A stretch of 64,000 nucleotides of DNA from Mycobacterium vicinigordonae (lineage in GTDB: Bacteria; Actinomycetota; Actinomycetes; Mycobacteriales; Mycobacteriaceae). The stretch spans positions 5,456,001 to 5,520,000 of the forward strand of contig NZ_CP059165.1 in the NCBI RefSeq assembly GCF_013466425.1, given 5' to 3'. Shown one piece after another: positions 16,186 to 27,033 of the stretch. How positions within the stretch are numbered: position 1 is the stretch's first letter; every line of letters starts with the position of its first letter. The position numbers were made by a program, and so were the translations under genes. Under the pieces are notes generated by a model. It was not told the DNA's origin. It saw only the letters and a list, made by a program, of their open reading frames with translations, and did not search any database.

Positions 16186-18321
16186 ATGTCTGTAGCGCGC
16201 AAGCCGTCCCAATCCACGCCCCGCCGCATCAGCCCGACTGGTGCTTCCACCAGTTCCGATGGCCTCGACAACGACCCGCGCGCACAGCAAGGTTCGTTTT
16301 TGACCACCGCCGAGGGGCTGCGACTGCCCGACACCGACCACTCGCTCAAGGCCGGCAGCCGAGGTCCGAGCCTGCTGGAGGACTTTCACCTTCGGGAGAA
16401 GATCACCCACTTCGACCACGAGCGTATTCCCGAGCGGGTCGTACACGCCCGCGGCGCAGCGGCGCACGGTGTATTCGAGGCCTACGGAAATGCGTCCGAC
16501 TACACCCGGGCAGCCTTCCTGGCCCGCAAAGCCAACAAGACCGACGTGTTCTGCCGCTTCTCCACCGTGCTGGGTTCGCGCGGCTCGGCCGACACGGTCC
16601 GCGACACCCGCGGCTTCGCGGTGCGGTTCTACACCGACGAAGGCAATTTCGACTTGGTGGGCAACAACATTCCGGTCTTCTTCATCCAAGATGGCATCAA
16701 GTTCCCCGATATCATCCACGCCGGCAAGCCGCATCCGGACCGTGAAATCCCGCAGGCGCAGTCCGCCCACGACACCTTCTGGGACTTCGTGTCGTTGCAC
16801 ACCGAGGCCACCCACCACGTGTTCTGGAATATGAGCGACCGGGGCATCCCGCGTTCCTACCGCACCATGGAGGGATTCGGCGTCCACACCTTCCGGCTGG
16901 TGAACCTGCGCGGCAAGACCAGCCTGGTCAAATTTCACTGGAAGCCGGTGGCGGGTGTGCACTCGCTGGTATGGGAGGAAGCGCAGATCGCTGCGGGGTG
17001 CGATCCCGACTTCCACCGCCGCGACATGGCGGACGCCATCGACGCGGGTGCCTTCTTTGAGTACGAACTCGGAATCCAGGTCATGCCCGACGACGGGACC
17101 GACAGCTATGACGGCATCGACTTGCTCGATCCGACGAAGATCGTTCCCGAAGAGCTGGTTCCGGTCACGCTGATCGGCAAGCTCACGCTGAACCGCAACC
17201 CCACCAACTACTTCGCCGAGACTGAGCAGGTCGCATTTCACACGGGCAACTTTGTTCCGGGCATCGAGCCGACAAACGACCCGCTGATGCAGGCCCGGCT
17301 GTTCTCCTACCTCGACACCCAACTGACCCGGCTCGGCGGACCAAATTTCACTCAGCTGCCGATCAACCGTCCGCACTGTCCGGTCAATGACATGCTGCGG
17401 GACGGCATGCACCAGAACGCCATTCACCAGGGTCTGGCCCCCTACCGTCCCAACAGCATCGACGATGGGGAGCCCGAGGTTGCTGACGCCGACGACGGCG
17501 GCTACGTGCAGACTCGGCGCTTGATCGAAGGAAGCGCCGTCCGCGCCAATCCCGTGTCGTTCGAGGACCACTTCAGCCAGGCGGCGATTTTCTATCGCAG
17601 TCTGAGCCGCGTCGAGCAGCTGCATGTGATAGAGGCATTTACCTTCGAACTGGGCAAGTGCTACGAGCAGTCGATAAAAGAACGCGAGTTGGAGGTACTC
17701 GCAAATGTCGATACCGATCTGTGTCAGCAAGTCGCGGTTGGCCTGGGGCTGCCGGCGCCGAAAGGCAATCCGCCGAAAGACGTTTCGCCGTCACCCGCCT
17801 TGTCCCAGGTATATGCCGAACCGGGCCCCGTGGCGGGCCGCAAGGTCGGCATCATCGCCGACTCGGGCTCGGATCTCGCCGGCGTCGGGAAACTGATCAA
17901 GGCGGTAACTGCCGCCGGAGCGGTTCCGCTGCTCACCGCTCCGGGCGGCGGAAAACTCAAGTCGGGCCGACGGATCGAGGTGGTCGAGCGCACCCTGCTG
18001 ACCGCGCGGTCGATCGAGTTCGACGCGGTGGTGGTGGCGGCGGGTACCACCCCGACCGGCGACATCAAGCTAGTAACTTTGCTGCAGGAGGCTTTTCGGC
18101 ACTGCAAGCCAGTGGCCGCGTGGGGGGATGGTGTGGCTGTCCTGGAATCGGCCGGTATCTCGCGCGACGGTCCGGGTGTGCTGATCGCCGATGACGTCGA
18201 CAAGAAAACCACTGCCGGGCTGCTGGCCGCACTCGGTATGCACCGGGCGTGGGATCGCGCGCCGACGGTCATGGCGTCGGCGGTTCCTCCCGCGAATAGG
18301 CGTCCGGCGAAGAAGAAGTGA
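16186..18321 (+). CDS. katE: Large-subunit (clade 2) catalase HPII type
   Basis: Haem catalase of 711 residues, the size of KatE/HPII enzymes with the extra C-terminal flavodoxin-like domain. The core shows [12 protein letters not shown] with the catalytic His, [19 protein letters not shown] with the essential Asn, and the proximal haem-Tyr region RLFSYLDTQ. The C-terminal part (from about residue 545, [13 protein letters not shown]) is the DJ-1/PfpI-like domain. The ATG at 16186 was chosen because AGGAG lies five bases before it. It decomposes hydrogen peroxide in the cytoplasm and may protect against the many oxygenases nearby. Its 3' end overlaps the convergent DoxX gene by 53 bp. Confidence 0.95.
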   Translation: MSVARKPSQSTPRRISPTGASTSSDGLDNDPRAQQGSFLTTAEGLRLPDTDHSLKAGSRGPSLLEDFHLREKITHFDHERIPERVVHARGAAAHGVFEAYGNASDYTRAAFLARKANKTDVFCRFSTVLGSRGSADTVRDTRGFAVRFYTDEGNFDLVGNNIPVFFIQDGIKFPDIIHAGKPHPDREIPQAQSAHDTFWDFVSLHTEATHHVFWNMSDRGIPRSYRTMEGFGVHTFRLVNLRGKTSLVKFHWKPVAGVHSLVWEEAQIAAGCDPDFHRRDMADAIDAGAFFEYELGIQVMPDDGTDSYDGIDLLDPTKIVPEELVPVTLIGKLTLNRNPTNYFAETEQVAFHTGNFVPGIEPTNDPLMQARLFSYLDTQLTRLGGPNFTQLPINRPHCPVNDMLRDGMHQNAIHQGLAPYRPNSIDDGEPEVADADDGGYVQTRRLIEGSAVRANPVSFEDHFSQAAIFYRSLSRVEQLHVIEAFTFELGKCYEQSIKERELEVLANVDTDLCQQVAVGLGLPAPKGNPPKDVSPSPALSQVYAEPGPVAGRKVGIIADSGSDLAGVGKLIKAVTAAGAVPLLTAPGGGKLKSGRRIEVVERTLLTARSIEFDAVVVAAGTTPTGDIKLVTLLQEAFRHCKPVAAWGDGVAVLESAGISRDGPGVLIADDVDKKTTAGLLAALGMHRAWDRAPTVMASAVPPANRRPAKKK

Positions 18322-18718
18322 CACGAGCCAAAGGCCGCGTGCACCACAGCGCCCAGACCACCAGCAACGGCTGGAACAGTAGGCGGATACCACGAGCCAG
18401 GTCGGAATTCAGACCGAAAGCATTCGTGTGCGTGACGAATTGGGAGATGTTACCGGGAAACACCAGCACAAAGAACAGCGCGACCGCCCAGCCGACGGAC
18501 GCGCGCCACCGGGTGAGCAGCAGCAGTGCCGCTCCGAGCACGAGTTCCACCACACCCGAGGCGCTGACCACGAAGTCGGTATCCAGCGGGAGCCATGGAG
18601 GCACCTGTGCATAGAAAGTGGTTCGCGCAAACGTCAGATGCCCGACTCCTGCGAAGATCAGCACGCCGGCGAGAACTGCCCGCCCGACGGTGCGTAAGAG
18701 GGAGGCCACCGGGTGCAC
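18269..18718 (-). CDS. DoxX-family membrane protein
   Basis: A small integral membrane protein of 149 residues with four predicted transmembrane segments: LLRTVGRAVLAGVLIFAGVG, VVELVLGAALLLL, SVGWAVALFFVLVFPG and a last one near LLFQPLLVVWAL. The early GHLTF and the PWLP motif are typical of the DoxX/YphA group. DoxX-like proteins of mycobacteria have been linked to membrane redox complexes, but the function here is unknown. It is convergent with katE and overlaps its 3' end; the start used is GTG at 18718. Confidence 0.75.
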   Translation of the reverse strand: MHPVASLLRTVGRAVLAGVLIFAGVGHLTFARTTFYAQVPPWLPLDTDFVVSASGVVELVLGAALLLLTRWRASVGWAVALFFVLVFPGNISQFVTHTNAFGLNSDLARGIRLLFQPLLVVWALWCTRPLARVTSSSPDAYSREEPPTP

Positions 18719-18746
18719 CCAACCAGTATGTCTCTCGGCGGCAACA

Positions 18747-19556
18747 TCAATCCGCCCGTGTGCGAGAACGATTCACTTTGCCGGCTACGGTCCCCCCGTC
18801 AACCGGTAGCACCGTCCCGGTAACGTACCGAGACCGGTCGGTCGCGAAATACAGAGCGGCCTCTGCCACGTCGTCGGGCGTACCCTCGCGCTTGAGCGGG
18901 CGGTCGTCGCGCATGGTCTGGCGAATCGCTGCCTCGAAACGCTCAAGCTCGGCGGGATCCTTCGCGCTGGACGACGATGCCAGGATCGAAGTCGGTATGT
19001 TGCCGGGCGCGATAGCGTTGACCCGAATCTCGTAGCGGGCCAGGTCGATTGCCGCCGACTTGGTGAACTGGATGACGGCCGCCTTGGAAGCTCGATAGGT
19101 CATCACACCGCCGCCGGCCTGGATCCCACCGATCGAGGTCACATTGATGATGGAGCCGCCGCCATGGTCCGCCATGTGCCGCGCGGCGTCCCGGGTGCCG
19201 GCCATCACGCCCAACACGTTGACCCCCATCACCCGGTAGAAGTCCTCGAAGTCCTCGTCAAGCAACCGGCGCAACGGGCCCGAGATGCCGGCGTTGTTCA
19301 CCATGACGTGCAACCCACCGAATTTCTCGACCGCCACGGCAACCACCGCGGCAACCTGTTCCTGGTCGGAAACGTCGGTCTGATGAAATATCGCGGACGG
19401 CCCTAAGGCGTCGGCCAACTCGTCGCCAAGATCGGTCCGGACGTCGGCAATAACCACCCGGGCGCCCTCGGCGACAAACCGCTGCACCATGCCCCGGCCG
19501 ATACCCGCAGCCCCGCCGGTGACCACAGCCACCTTGTCCGTCAATTCGTTGACCAC
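18747..19556 (-). CDS. SDR-family oxidoreductase carrying the shared TetR operator
   Basis: Classical SDR of 269 residues with TGGAAGIGRG, MVNNAGIS, Ser in VTSIGG, and YRASK. The Asn-Ala-Ile-Ala-Pro-Gly segment after the active site and the final PVDGG are canonical. The start is a GTG at 19556. A 22-bp palindrome ends 28 bp upstream and is nearly identical to that before the TetR at 13670, so this gene is probably a satellite of that regulon and performs one oxidation step of the same pathway. It is 28 bp upstream of the DoxX gene in the same direction and could be co-transcribed with it. Confidence 0.88.
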   Translation of the reverse strand: MVNELTDKVAVVTGGAAGIGRGMVQRFVAEGARVVIADVRTDLGDELADALGPSAIFHQTDVSDQEQVAAVVAVAVEKFGGLHVMVNNAGISGPLRRLLDEDFEDFYRVMGVNVLGVMAGTRDAARHMADHGGGSIINVTSIGGIQAGGGVMTYRASKAAVIQFTKSAAIDLARYEIRVNAIAPGNIPTSILASSSSAKDPAELERFEAAIRQTMRDDRPLKREGTPDDVAEAALYFATDRSRYVTGTVLPVDGGTVAGKVNRSRTRAD

Positions 19557-19583
19557 CCGTCGAGTTAATCGGGGCGGCCCTCA

Positions 19584-19605
19584 TTAAGTCAAGCACTTGA
19601 TTTAA
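19584..19605. promoter_or_regulatory. Putative TetR operator (copy 2)
   Basis: TTAAGTCAA, four bases, TTGATTTAA; the arms match at 9 of 11 positions. It lies 28 bp upstream of the SDR start, the same distance as copy 1 from the TetR start. The core CAAG-N2-CTTG resembles the reported KstR2 motif, but the flanks differ. Confidence 0.7.
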
Positions 19606-19633
19606 CACGGCAGGTAGCCTCGATGCAGACACG

Positions 19634-22600
19634 TCACCCGGGCCCGTTACGGCGCACCGCCTCCTGCGCCAGCTGTACCCGCGAGGTGTAGCCCAACTTC
19701 GTGTACATATGCGTCAGGTGGGCCTGCACGGTGCGCGGAGAGACGAATAGTCGTTCGGCGATGTCCTTATTCGTCAGCCCATCGCTGACCAGTCGCGCCA
19801 CGTCGATTTCGGTCGGGGTCAGAGCTGCCCAGCCCGTGCCGGGCCGTTTGCGCTCGCCACGTCCGCGCATTGCATAGGCGATAGCGTCTTCGGGCGACAA
19901 CGCCGCGCCCTCCGCCCAGACTTCCTGAAATCCGTTGTCGCCGAGCATGTTAACACATGTATCCAGCGCCGCCCGATACGAGCCCTGGTAGATCGGAAAT
20001 CGAAACTCGCCGGTGCCGTTGCGCATCGCATCGGCCGCCGCAAGGATCCGGGTCGCGTCAGTGTGCCTATCGGCCTGCACCGCCAGCCGCGCCAGCGCTT
20101 CCAGGATGAGTGGGACCCCAAGGCGCCCCTGGTTGGTGGTCGCGACCGAAAGAGCCTCCCGGACATCGCGGCGGCTCTGTTCGTAGTCGCCGAGGTCGGA
20201 CGCGATGTGCGCCCTGATACCCAGCGCATACATCCGATGCCAACCGGCCAGGGAGGTTACTGCCTCGTCGGCCAGTTCCCGCGCCCGGGCCAAGTCGCCG
20301 TCTAGGTGCGCGCACTGGGTGATGGCAGTGATTGCCACGGTGCCGCGCTGTACCGCGGGAAACTCCCAAACGGTCCGACTGATCGCACGCGCGGAGTCGG
20401 CATCACCCTGGGCGACGGCAGCCATCGCCATGACGGTGCCGGCCGCGCGTTCCAGCATGACGTCGAGTTCCGCTCCCGCTGCCATCGCCGCCCGACCGAT
20501 CCGGTTGGCTTCGGCGACCTCACCCCGGTACACCAAGGTGCACCCTTGGCTGATCAGACACAACATCATTCCGACGCCGTCACTGTCGGACTCGCAGTCG
20601 GCGAACACGCGGCGATAGGTCTCGACAGCGCCGGCGAGGTCGGCACGGAACATCTGGGACATGCCAATGGCCCAACGACACGAGTGCTCGTTGGACCAGT
20701 CGTCAAGCGCATTCGCGATGTCGGCCCCTTCAACGCCGATAGCACTGGCGGCGACCGGATCCCCGGCCATGGCGGCCAGATAGGCCTGCCGGCCCAGGAT
20801 CTGACTCAGCCTCCAGTCGTCCCCCGTCAACCGGGCCAACTCGTTCGCCTCGGACAAATAGCGGGCAGCCAGGTCGAAGTCGAGTCCGGCCAGGCAACCA
20901 CACGCCGTCAAGGTTCGGCTCAGCAGCGCGTGATCGCCGAGCCCGCGGGCGGTTTCGACGGCCCGCTCCGCCTGATCCATGGGGTAGTGGGCCACGGTGA
21001 AGGAGTCCAGGAAGACCTTGTCGGCTATAGCGCGGGCGTATACCTCCGGGGCGACGTCATCCGGATCCAAACCCTTGTCGGTCAGGATCGCGTCGAACCA
21101 CGTCAAACCCTCGCGAAGTCGGCCCCGGCCCTGCCATAGCGGCTGCAGCGACGATGCCAGCGCAAGGGCTGCCGCATGCTCGCCGCCACCGCAGCAATAG
21201 GTGAACGCGGCACGCATGTTGTCGATGTCGGCTTCGACACGGTCGACGCGGCGTCGAAAGTCGTCGCGGGCGGAGACATCCAGCTCGGCGGCCAGCGAGG
21301 AGTAGTGGTTGCGGTGCCGCGTCAGCACCGCGTCGGCCTCCCCGGCCTCCTCCAGCTTTTCCAGCGCATAGTCGCGGATTGTCTCCAGCATCCGATATCG
21401 CGCCCGATCGTCGACGCTGTTCGCCTGCACCAGCGACTTCTCCACCAGCAGCGTCAGCTGGTCCAGTACCTGGTAGCGCTGTCCGCATTCGCAGACCGCA
21501 ACCACGCTGTCGAGGTCGAAACCTCCGGCGAACACACCCAGCCGCCGAAACAACACCGCCTCGGCTTCGCCGAGCATCGAATGCGACCAGTCGACTGAGG
21601 CACGCAACGTCTGCTGACGCCGCACGGCGGTGTGCGAGCCGCCGTTGAGCAACAGAAACCTGTCCTGCAGACTGTCGCGGATGTCGGCGGCCGACAGGGC
21701 CCGCATGCGGGCGGCCGCCAACTCGATAGCCAACGGCATGCCGTCCAGGCGGCGACAAATCTCGGTGACCACGTCGAGATTGCCTACGGTAAGTCCGAAG
21801 TCGGGCTGGACATGGCGGGCACGGTCAGCGAACAGCTGGACAGCCTCGTCAGCCAAGGCCAGGGAGGGCACCTGCCAATTCACCTCAGCGGCAAGGCGCA
21901 GCGGTTCGCGACTGGTCGCAAGCACCCGTACGGCTGGGCAGCGGCTCAACAGTGAAAGCACCACTGCCGCAGCCGCTTCCCGCACATGCTCGCAGTTGTC
22001 AAACACGAACAAAGCTCGGCGGTTGGCGATACGCGCAGCGGCAACATCGACGATCGAGCGGCCCGGCTGCTGGTGCATCCCCACGGCCTCGGCGACTGCC
22101 GCCTCGACCAGGTCGGCGTCGGCGATCGGCGCGAGATCCACATAGTGCACCGGGTCCGCCGCATCCCCGGCGACTCGGGCCGCGAGCTCACTGGCAAGGC
22201 GGGTCTTGCCGACCCCGCCGGCGCCGGTCAGCGTCACCAATCTGTGCTCGTCGAGAATGCCTTCCAGTTCGGTTATTTCGGCACTGCGTCCCACAAAGCT
22301 GGTCAACGGTATCGGAACCGTCTGTGCAGCACCAATATTCGCAGAACGCAGCGGAGGAAATTCGCCGAGCAGGTCGGGATGGCATAGCTGCACGATCCGT
22401 TCGGGGCGAGCCAGGTCGCGCAACTGATAGCTGCCCAGATCGGTCAGCCAGACTCCACCCGGCAGACTATCGATCACCAGCTGCTCGGTGGCGGTAGTCA
22501 GTACGGTTTGACCGCCATGCGCCAGATCGCGCACGCGCGCAGCGCGATTGACGGTGGAGCCGATGTAGCTCGCGGTGTCACGAAGCTGGATCTCACCTGA

Positions 22601-22882
22601 ATGCAGGCCAATACGCAGCCGAAGCGGGGCCAACGGTGCGAGCTGCAAGGCCAGCGCACACGCGACGGCGTCGCTGGCCCTGCTGAAGGCGATCACGAAG
22701 CTGTCGCCCTCGCCTTGTTCGACCGCACGCACGCCGTGATGGTCGTCCACCAACCGGGCCAACGTCGTATCGAGGCGGGCGACGGCCCCCGTCATGTCTG
22801 CTGGACAGCTCTGCCACAGCGCGGTGGAGCCTTCGACGTCGGCCAGCAACAGCGTCACCGTTCCAGTCGGCAGTTCGCTCAC
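19634..22882 (-). CDS. Cyclase-AAA ATPase-LuxR regulator
   Basis: A very large regulator of about 1082 residues. Domain order: class III adenylate/guanylate cyclase domain at residues 1-170 (LLLADVEGST and QGEGDSFVIAF supply the two metal Asp), an NB-ARC/AAA domain with Walker A GAGGVGKT and FVFDNCEH, a helical TPR-like region, and a C-terminal LuxR HTH (LTPTEIDVARLVSDGLTNKD then FVSPRTVQAHL). M. tuberculosis has several paralogues of this plan (for example Rv0386 and Rv2488c). The GTG at 22882 was chosen because GGAG lies seven bases upstream and the conserved start ELPTGTVT follows; an ATG at 22936 is possible. Confidence 0.88.
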   Translation of the reverse strand: MSELPTGTVTLLLADVEGSTALWQSCPADMTGAVARLDTTLARLVDDHHGVRAVEQGEGDSFVIAFSRASDAVACALALQLAPLAPLRLRIGLHSGEIQLRDTASYIGSTVNRAARVRDLAHGGQTVLTTATEQLVIDSLPGGVWLTDLGSYQLRDLARPERIVQLCHPDLLGEFPPLRSANIGAAQTVPIPLTSFVGRSAEITELEGILDEHRLVTLTGAGGVGKTRLASELAARVAGDAADPVHYVDLAPIADADLVEAAVAEAVGMHQQPGRSIVDVAAARIANRRALFVFDNCEHVREAAAAVVLSLLSRCPAVRVLATSREPLRLAAEVNWQVPSLALADEAVQLFADRARHVQPDFGLTVGNLDVVTEICRRLDGMPLAIELAAARMRALSAADIRDSLQDRFLLLNGGSHTAVRRQQTLRASVDWSHSMLGEAEAVLFRRLGVFAGGFDLDSVVAVCECGQRYQVLDQLTLLVEKSLVQANSVDDRARYRMLETIRDYALEKLEEAGEADAVLTRHRNHYSSLAAELDVSARDDFRRRVDRVEADIDNMRAAFTYCCGGGEHAAALALASSLQPLWQGRGRLREGLTWFDAILTDKGLDPDDVAPEVYARAIADKVFLDSFTVAHYPMDQAERAVETARGLGDHALLSRTLTACGCLAGLDFDLAARYLSEANELARLTGDDWRLSQILGRQAYLAAMAGDPVAASAIGVEGADIANALDDWSNEHSCRWAIGMSQMFRADLAGAVETYRRVFADCESDSDGVGMMLCLISQGCTLVYRGEVAEANRIGRAAMAAGAELDVMLERAAGTVMAMAAVAQGDADSARAISRTVWEFPAVQRGTVAITAITQCAHLDGDLARARELADEAVTSLAGWHRMYALGIRAHIASDLGDYEQSRRDVREALSVATTNQGRLGVPLILEALARLAVQADRHTDATRILAAADAMRNGTGEFRFPIYQGSYRAALDTCVNMLGDNGFQEVWAEGAALSPEDAIAYAMRGRGERKRPGTGWAALTPTEIDVARLVSDGLTNKDIAERLFVSPRTVQAHLTHMYTKLGYTSRVQLAQEAVRRNGPG

Positions 22883-23092
22883 GCCACAGCTCCAATTCAC
22901 CGGCGATGTGTCCGCGCGGGGATCAGACTCACCCATGCTAGCCAGCCTGCGACCGCGGAAGGCGGACAACATCAGCACATATGCGTAGAAAACGGGATCG
23001 TCGCCCGCGCCGACGAGTTACGCCTTCCTACCAATGCCCCGGAGCCATCCCGCACCGCAAGCTCGACTCACCGACAAGGAAGGAGCTTTCTG

Positions 23093-24280
23093 ATGACACG
23101 ACAACTCGACGGGACCGGGCCGAACATCGGCGCCGTCCTCGGTGGGCACTGCGATCCGCACTTCGCCGACCTTGCCGCCGCTCTCGCCGAGGAAATATCC
23201 AGGGGAAGCGAGCTCGGCGCAGCCGTTGCCATTGACATCGGCGGCGAGATGGTGGTCGACCTGTGGGGCGGATACGCCGATCGGGCCAAGACCAGGCAGT
23301 GGGACCAGGACACCATCGTCAACGTCTTTTCCAGCACCAAGAATGTCACCGCATTGGCGGCCCTGCTGCTTATCGATCGCGGCGAGCTGGATCCGTTCGC
23401 CCCCGTAGCCCGGTACTGGCCGGAATTCGCGGCCAACGGAAAGCAGGACATCGAGGTGCGGCATGTCATGAGCCACACCTCCGGCGTCTCCGGCTGGGAG
23501 CTGCCATTCACCGTCGATGACCTCTACAATTGGGACCTTGCCAGCGCCCGGCTGGCCAGCCAAGCGCCCTGGTGGCAGCCCGGTACCGCGTCCGGATACC
23601 ACGTGTTGAGCAGCGGCCAGTTGATCGGGGAGTTGGTGCGGCGAGTCAGTGGAATGAGTCTCAAACGGTTCGTCCGCGAAGAAATCGCAGAGCCGCTCGG
23701 CGCCGACATCCAGATCGGCGTCCGCGCCCAGGACGACAGCCGAGTGGCCGAGCTGATCCCACCCCCGCCGCTGGAAGTACCTCTGGAAGCGGTGCCCGAG
23801 GATCACCCGATGCGAAAGACGTTCGGGATCATGGCTCCGAACGCCGAGGCCGCATTGACTGCGCAGACGGTGGGTTGGCGGCGCGCAGATATCGGCGCGG
23901 CCAACGGTCACGGCAACGCCCGCGCCCTGGCGCTCGCACTGTCCGCTGTTTCGTTGGGCGACAGCGTTGCTGGGAGGCAATTGCTGCGACCCGAAACCGT
24001 CGACCTGATCTTCACCGAACAGGCCAACGGTCTCGACCTGGTGCTGGGCATGCCCGCTCGTTGGGGGATCGGATTCGCCTTGCCGAAATACGATGCGGTA
24101 CCCGACATCCCGGATGGGCGGATCTGCTACTGGGGTGGCTGGGGTGGATCGACGGTGGTAATGGATCTCGATCGTCGGATGACCTTCGCGTATGTGATGA
24201 ACAGAATGGGGCAGGTCACTGCGGCGGGATCGGATCGCACCCAGCGGTATACCCGGCTGGTCTACCACGCCATGAGGTAG
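23093..24280 (+). CDS. Beta-lactamase-family serine hydrolase (EstB-like)
   Basis: A 395-residue class C beta-lactamase-fold protein. The nucleophile motif SxxK is in FSSTKNV, the Tyr of the second motif is in TASGYHVL, and the third motif region is near CYWGGWGGS. The absence of a signal peptide and the WGGYAD segment fit the cytoplasmic esterase branch (EstB, LipE-like) better than a true beta-lactamase. The ATG at 23093 follows a strong AAGGAAGGAG; the longer upstream frame shadows the divergent regulator. It may hydrolyse short esters or lactones. It is divergent from the cyclase-LuxR gene, with a 210-bp shared upstream region. Confidence 0.87.
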   Translation: MTRQLDGTGPNIGAVLGGHCDPHFADLAAALAEEISRGSELGAAVAIDIGGEMVVDLWGGYADRAKTRQWDQDTIVNVFSSTKNVTALAALLLIDRGELDPFAPVARYWPEFAANGKQDIEVRHVMSHTSGVSGWELPFTVDDLYNWDLASARLASQAPWWQPGTASGYHVLSSGQLIGELVRRVSGMSLKRFVREEIAEPLGADIQIGVRAQDDSRVAELIPPPPLEVPLEAVPEDHPMRKTFGIMAPNAEAALTAQTVGWRRADIGAANGHGNARALALALSAVSLGDSVAGRQLLRPETVDLIFTEQANGLDLVLGMPARWGIGFALPKYDAVPDIPDGRICYWGGWGGSTVVMDLDRRMTFAYVMNRMGQVTAAGSDRTQRYTRLVYHAMR

Positions 24281-24361
24281 AGCTCAGCCGTCGCACGCTC
24301 AGCCGTTCCGACTAAAGCGGACAACCGGTTAGCCTTTGCGGAGCATGCCTTCCGGTGGAGG

Positions 24362-25934
<1,573 letters not shown>

Positions 25935-25938
<4 letters not shown>

Positions 25939-26903
25939 GGACATTCCTTCGGACGGCTTGAGCCCCGCAGGGCTTCGCGCACTATCTGGCACGCGTCGGT
26001 GTTTGCCTGCTCGGCGGCGGGAATGTCGTCGGGCAGATTGAAGAAGCCGTGGAACATTCCCGGGTAACGCCGGACGGTGGTGGGCACTCCGGCGGCACGG
26101 AGAAGCCGGGCGTATTGTTCGTCCTCGTCGCAGAGTGGGTCGATCTCGCCGGTGATGATATGCGCCGGAGGCAGGCCGGCAAGGTCGGCAAGGATTGGCG
26201 AAGCCCGTACGTCGCTGCGGTCGCCGCCCGGGCCCAGATACTGCTCGGTGAACCACCGCTGGTGGTCGATGGTCAGCACACCAGGGGCCGACCGGGCATG
26301 CGCCCCGGACGGTTTACGGCGCTGATCCACCACCGGGTAGATGAGCAACTGAAATGCGATCGGCGGGCCACCTTGGTCGCGGGCCAGCAGGCACACCCCC
26401 GTGGCCAGATTCCCCCCGGCGCTGTCGCCGGCCAGCACAAGCCGGCCGGGGTCGCCACCGAGCTCGGTCGCGTGACCCGCCACCCAGCGCGTCGCGGTCC
26501 AGGCGTCGTCGAGGGCGGCCGGGAATCGATGTTCGGGGGCAAGCCGATAGTCAACCGAGACGACCACGGCACCAACACCATTGGCAAGCCGGCGGCAGCA
26601 GGCATCATGAGAGTCCAGGTCACACAGCACGAAACCGCCGCCGTGCAGATAGACAATCACCGGCGCCGCCGATCCCGCTGCCGGCTGATAGATCCGCACG
26701 GGTATCTGCGCGCCATCCGGCCCGGGTATGTCGCGGTCGGTTACCCGCGCGACCGGTATATGCCGGCGCGGCTTGCGACTGGCTCGCAGACTCTCGCGCA
26801 CTTCGTTGGCGTCGGCGCTGCCGTCGCGCATCGAGGCGAATGCCGCGGCCATCCGTTGCGCGACTTCACGGCCCGGTTCTAACCGCGTCGTCGATTCCGT
26901 CAC
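25935..26903 (-). CDS. Hormone-sensitive-lipase-family esterase
   Basis: Alpha/beta hydrolase of about 322 residues. The oxyanion motif is HGGG (VYLHGGGFVL), the nucleophile is Ser in GDSAGG, the acid is Asp in GEIDPLCDEDE, and the His is in MFHGFFNL. This is the LipH/LipN/HSL class of mycobacterial carboxylesterases, which hydrolyse short- and medium-chain esters. I used the GTG at 26903 (MTESTTRLEPG); two further in-frame GTG/ATG codons up to 26942 are possible, and no clear ribosome-binding site decides. First gene of an operon with two SDRs; it may free an alcohol for them to oxidise. Confidence 0.87.
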
Positions 26904-27033
26904 GACCGTCACACTAAGGCTTCGGACGGTTCGGACGACCACGTCCTCCCGTTCATCGGGAAAGCCCGCCGCCGAATCATCCGGGACACGGTTGGATGTA
27001 ATTCAGCGGAAGTAGAAGTGGAGGTGCGCCCGG

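Noticed and set aside
24318..24335. AACCGGTT as a KstR-type box
   Set aside because: The flanking T and A of the KstR consensus are absent, and it lies between two convergent 3' ends, not at a promoter.
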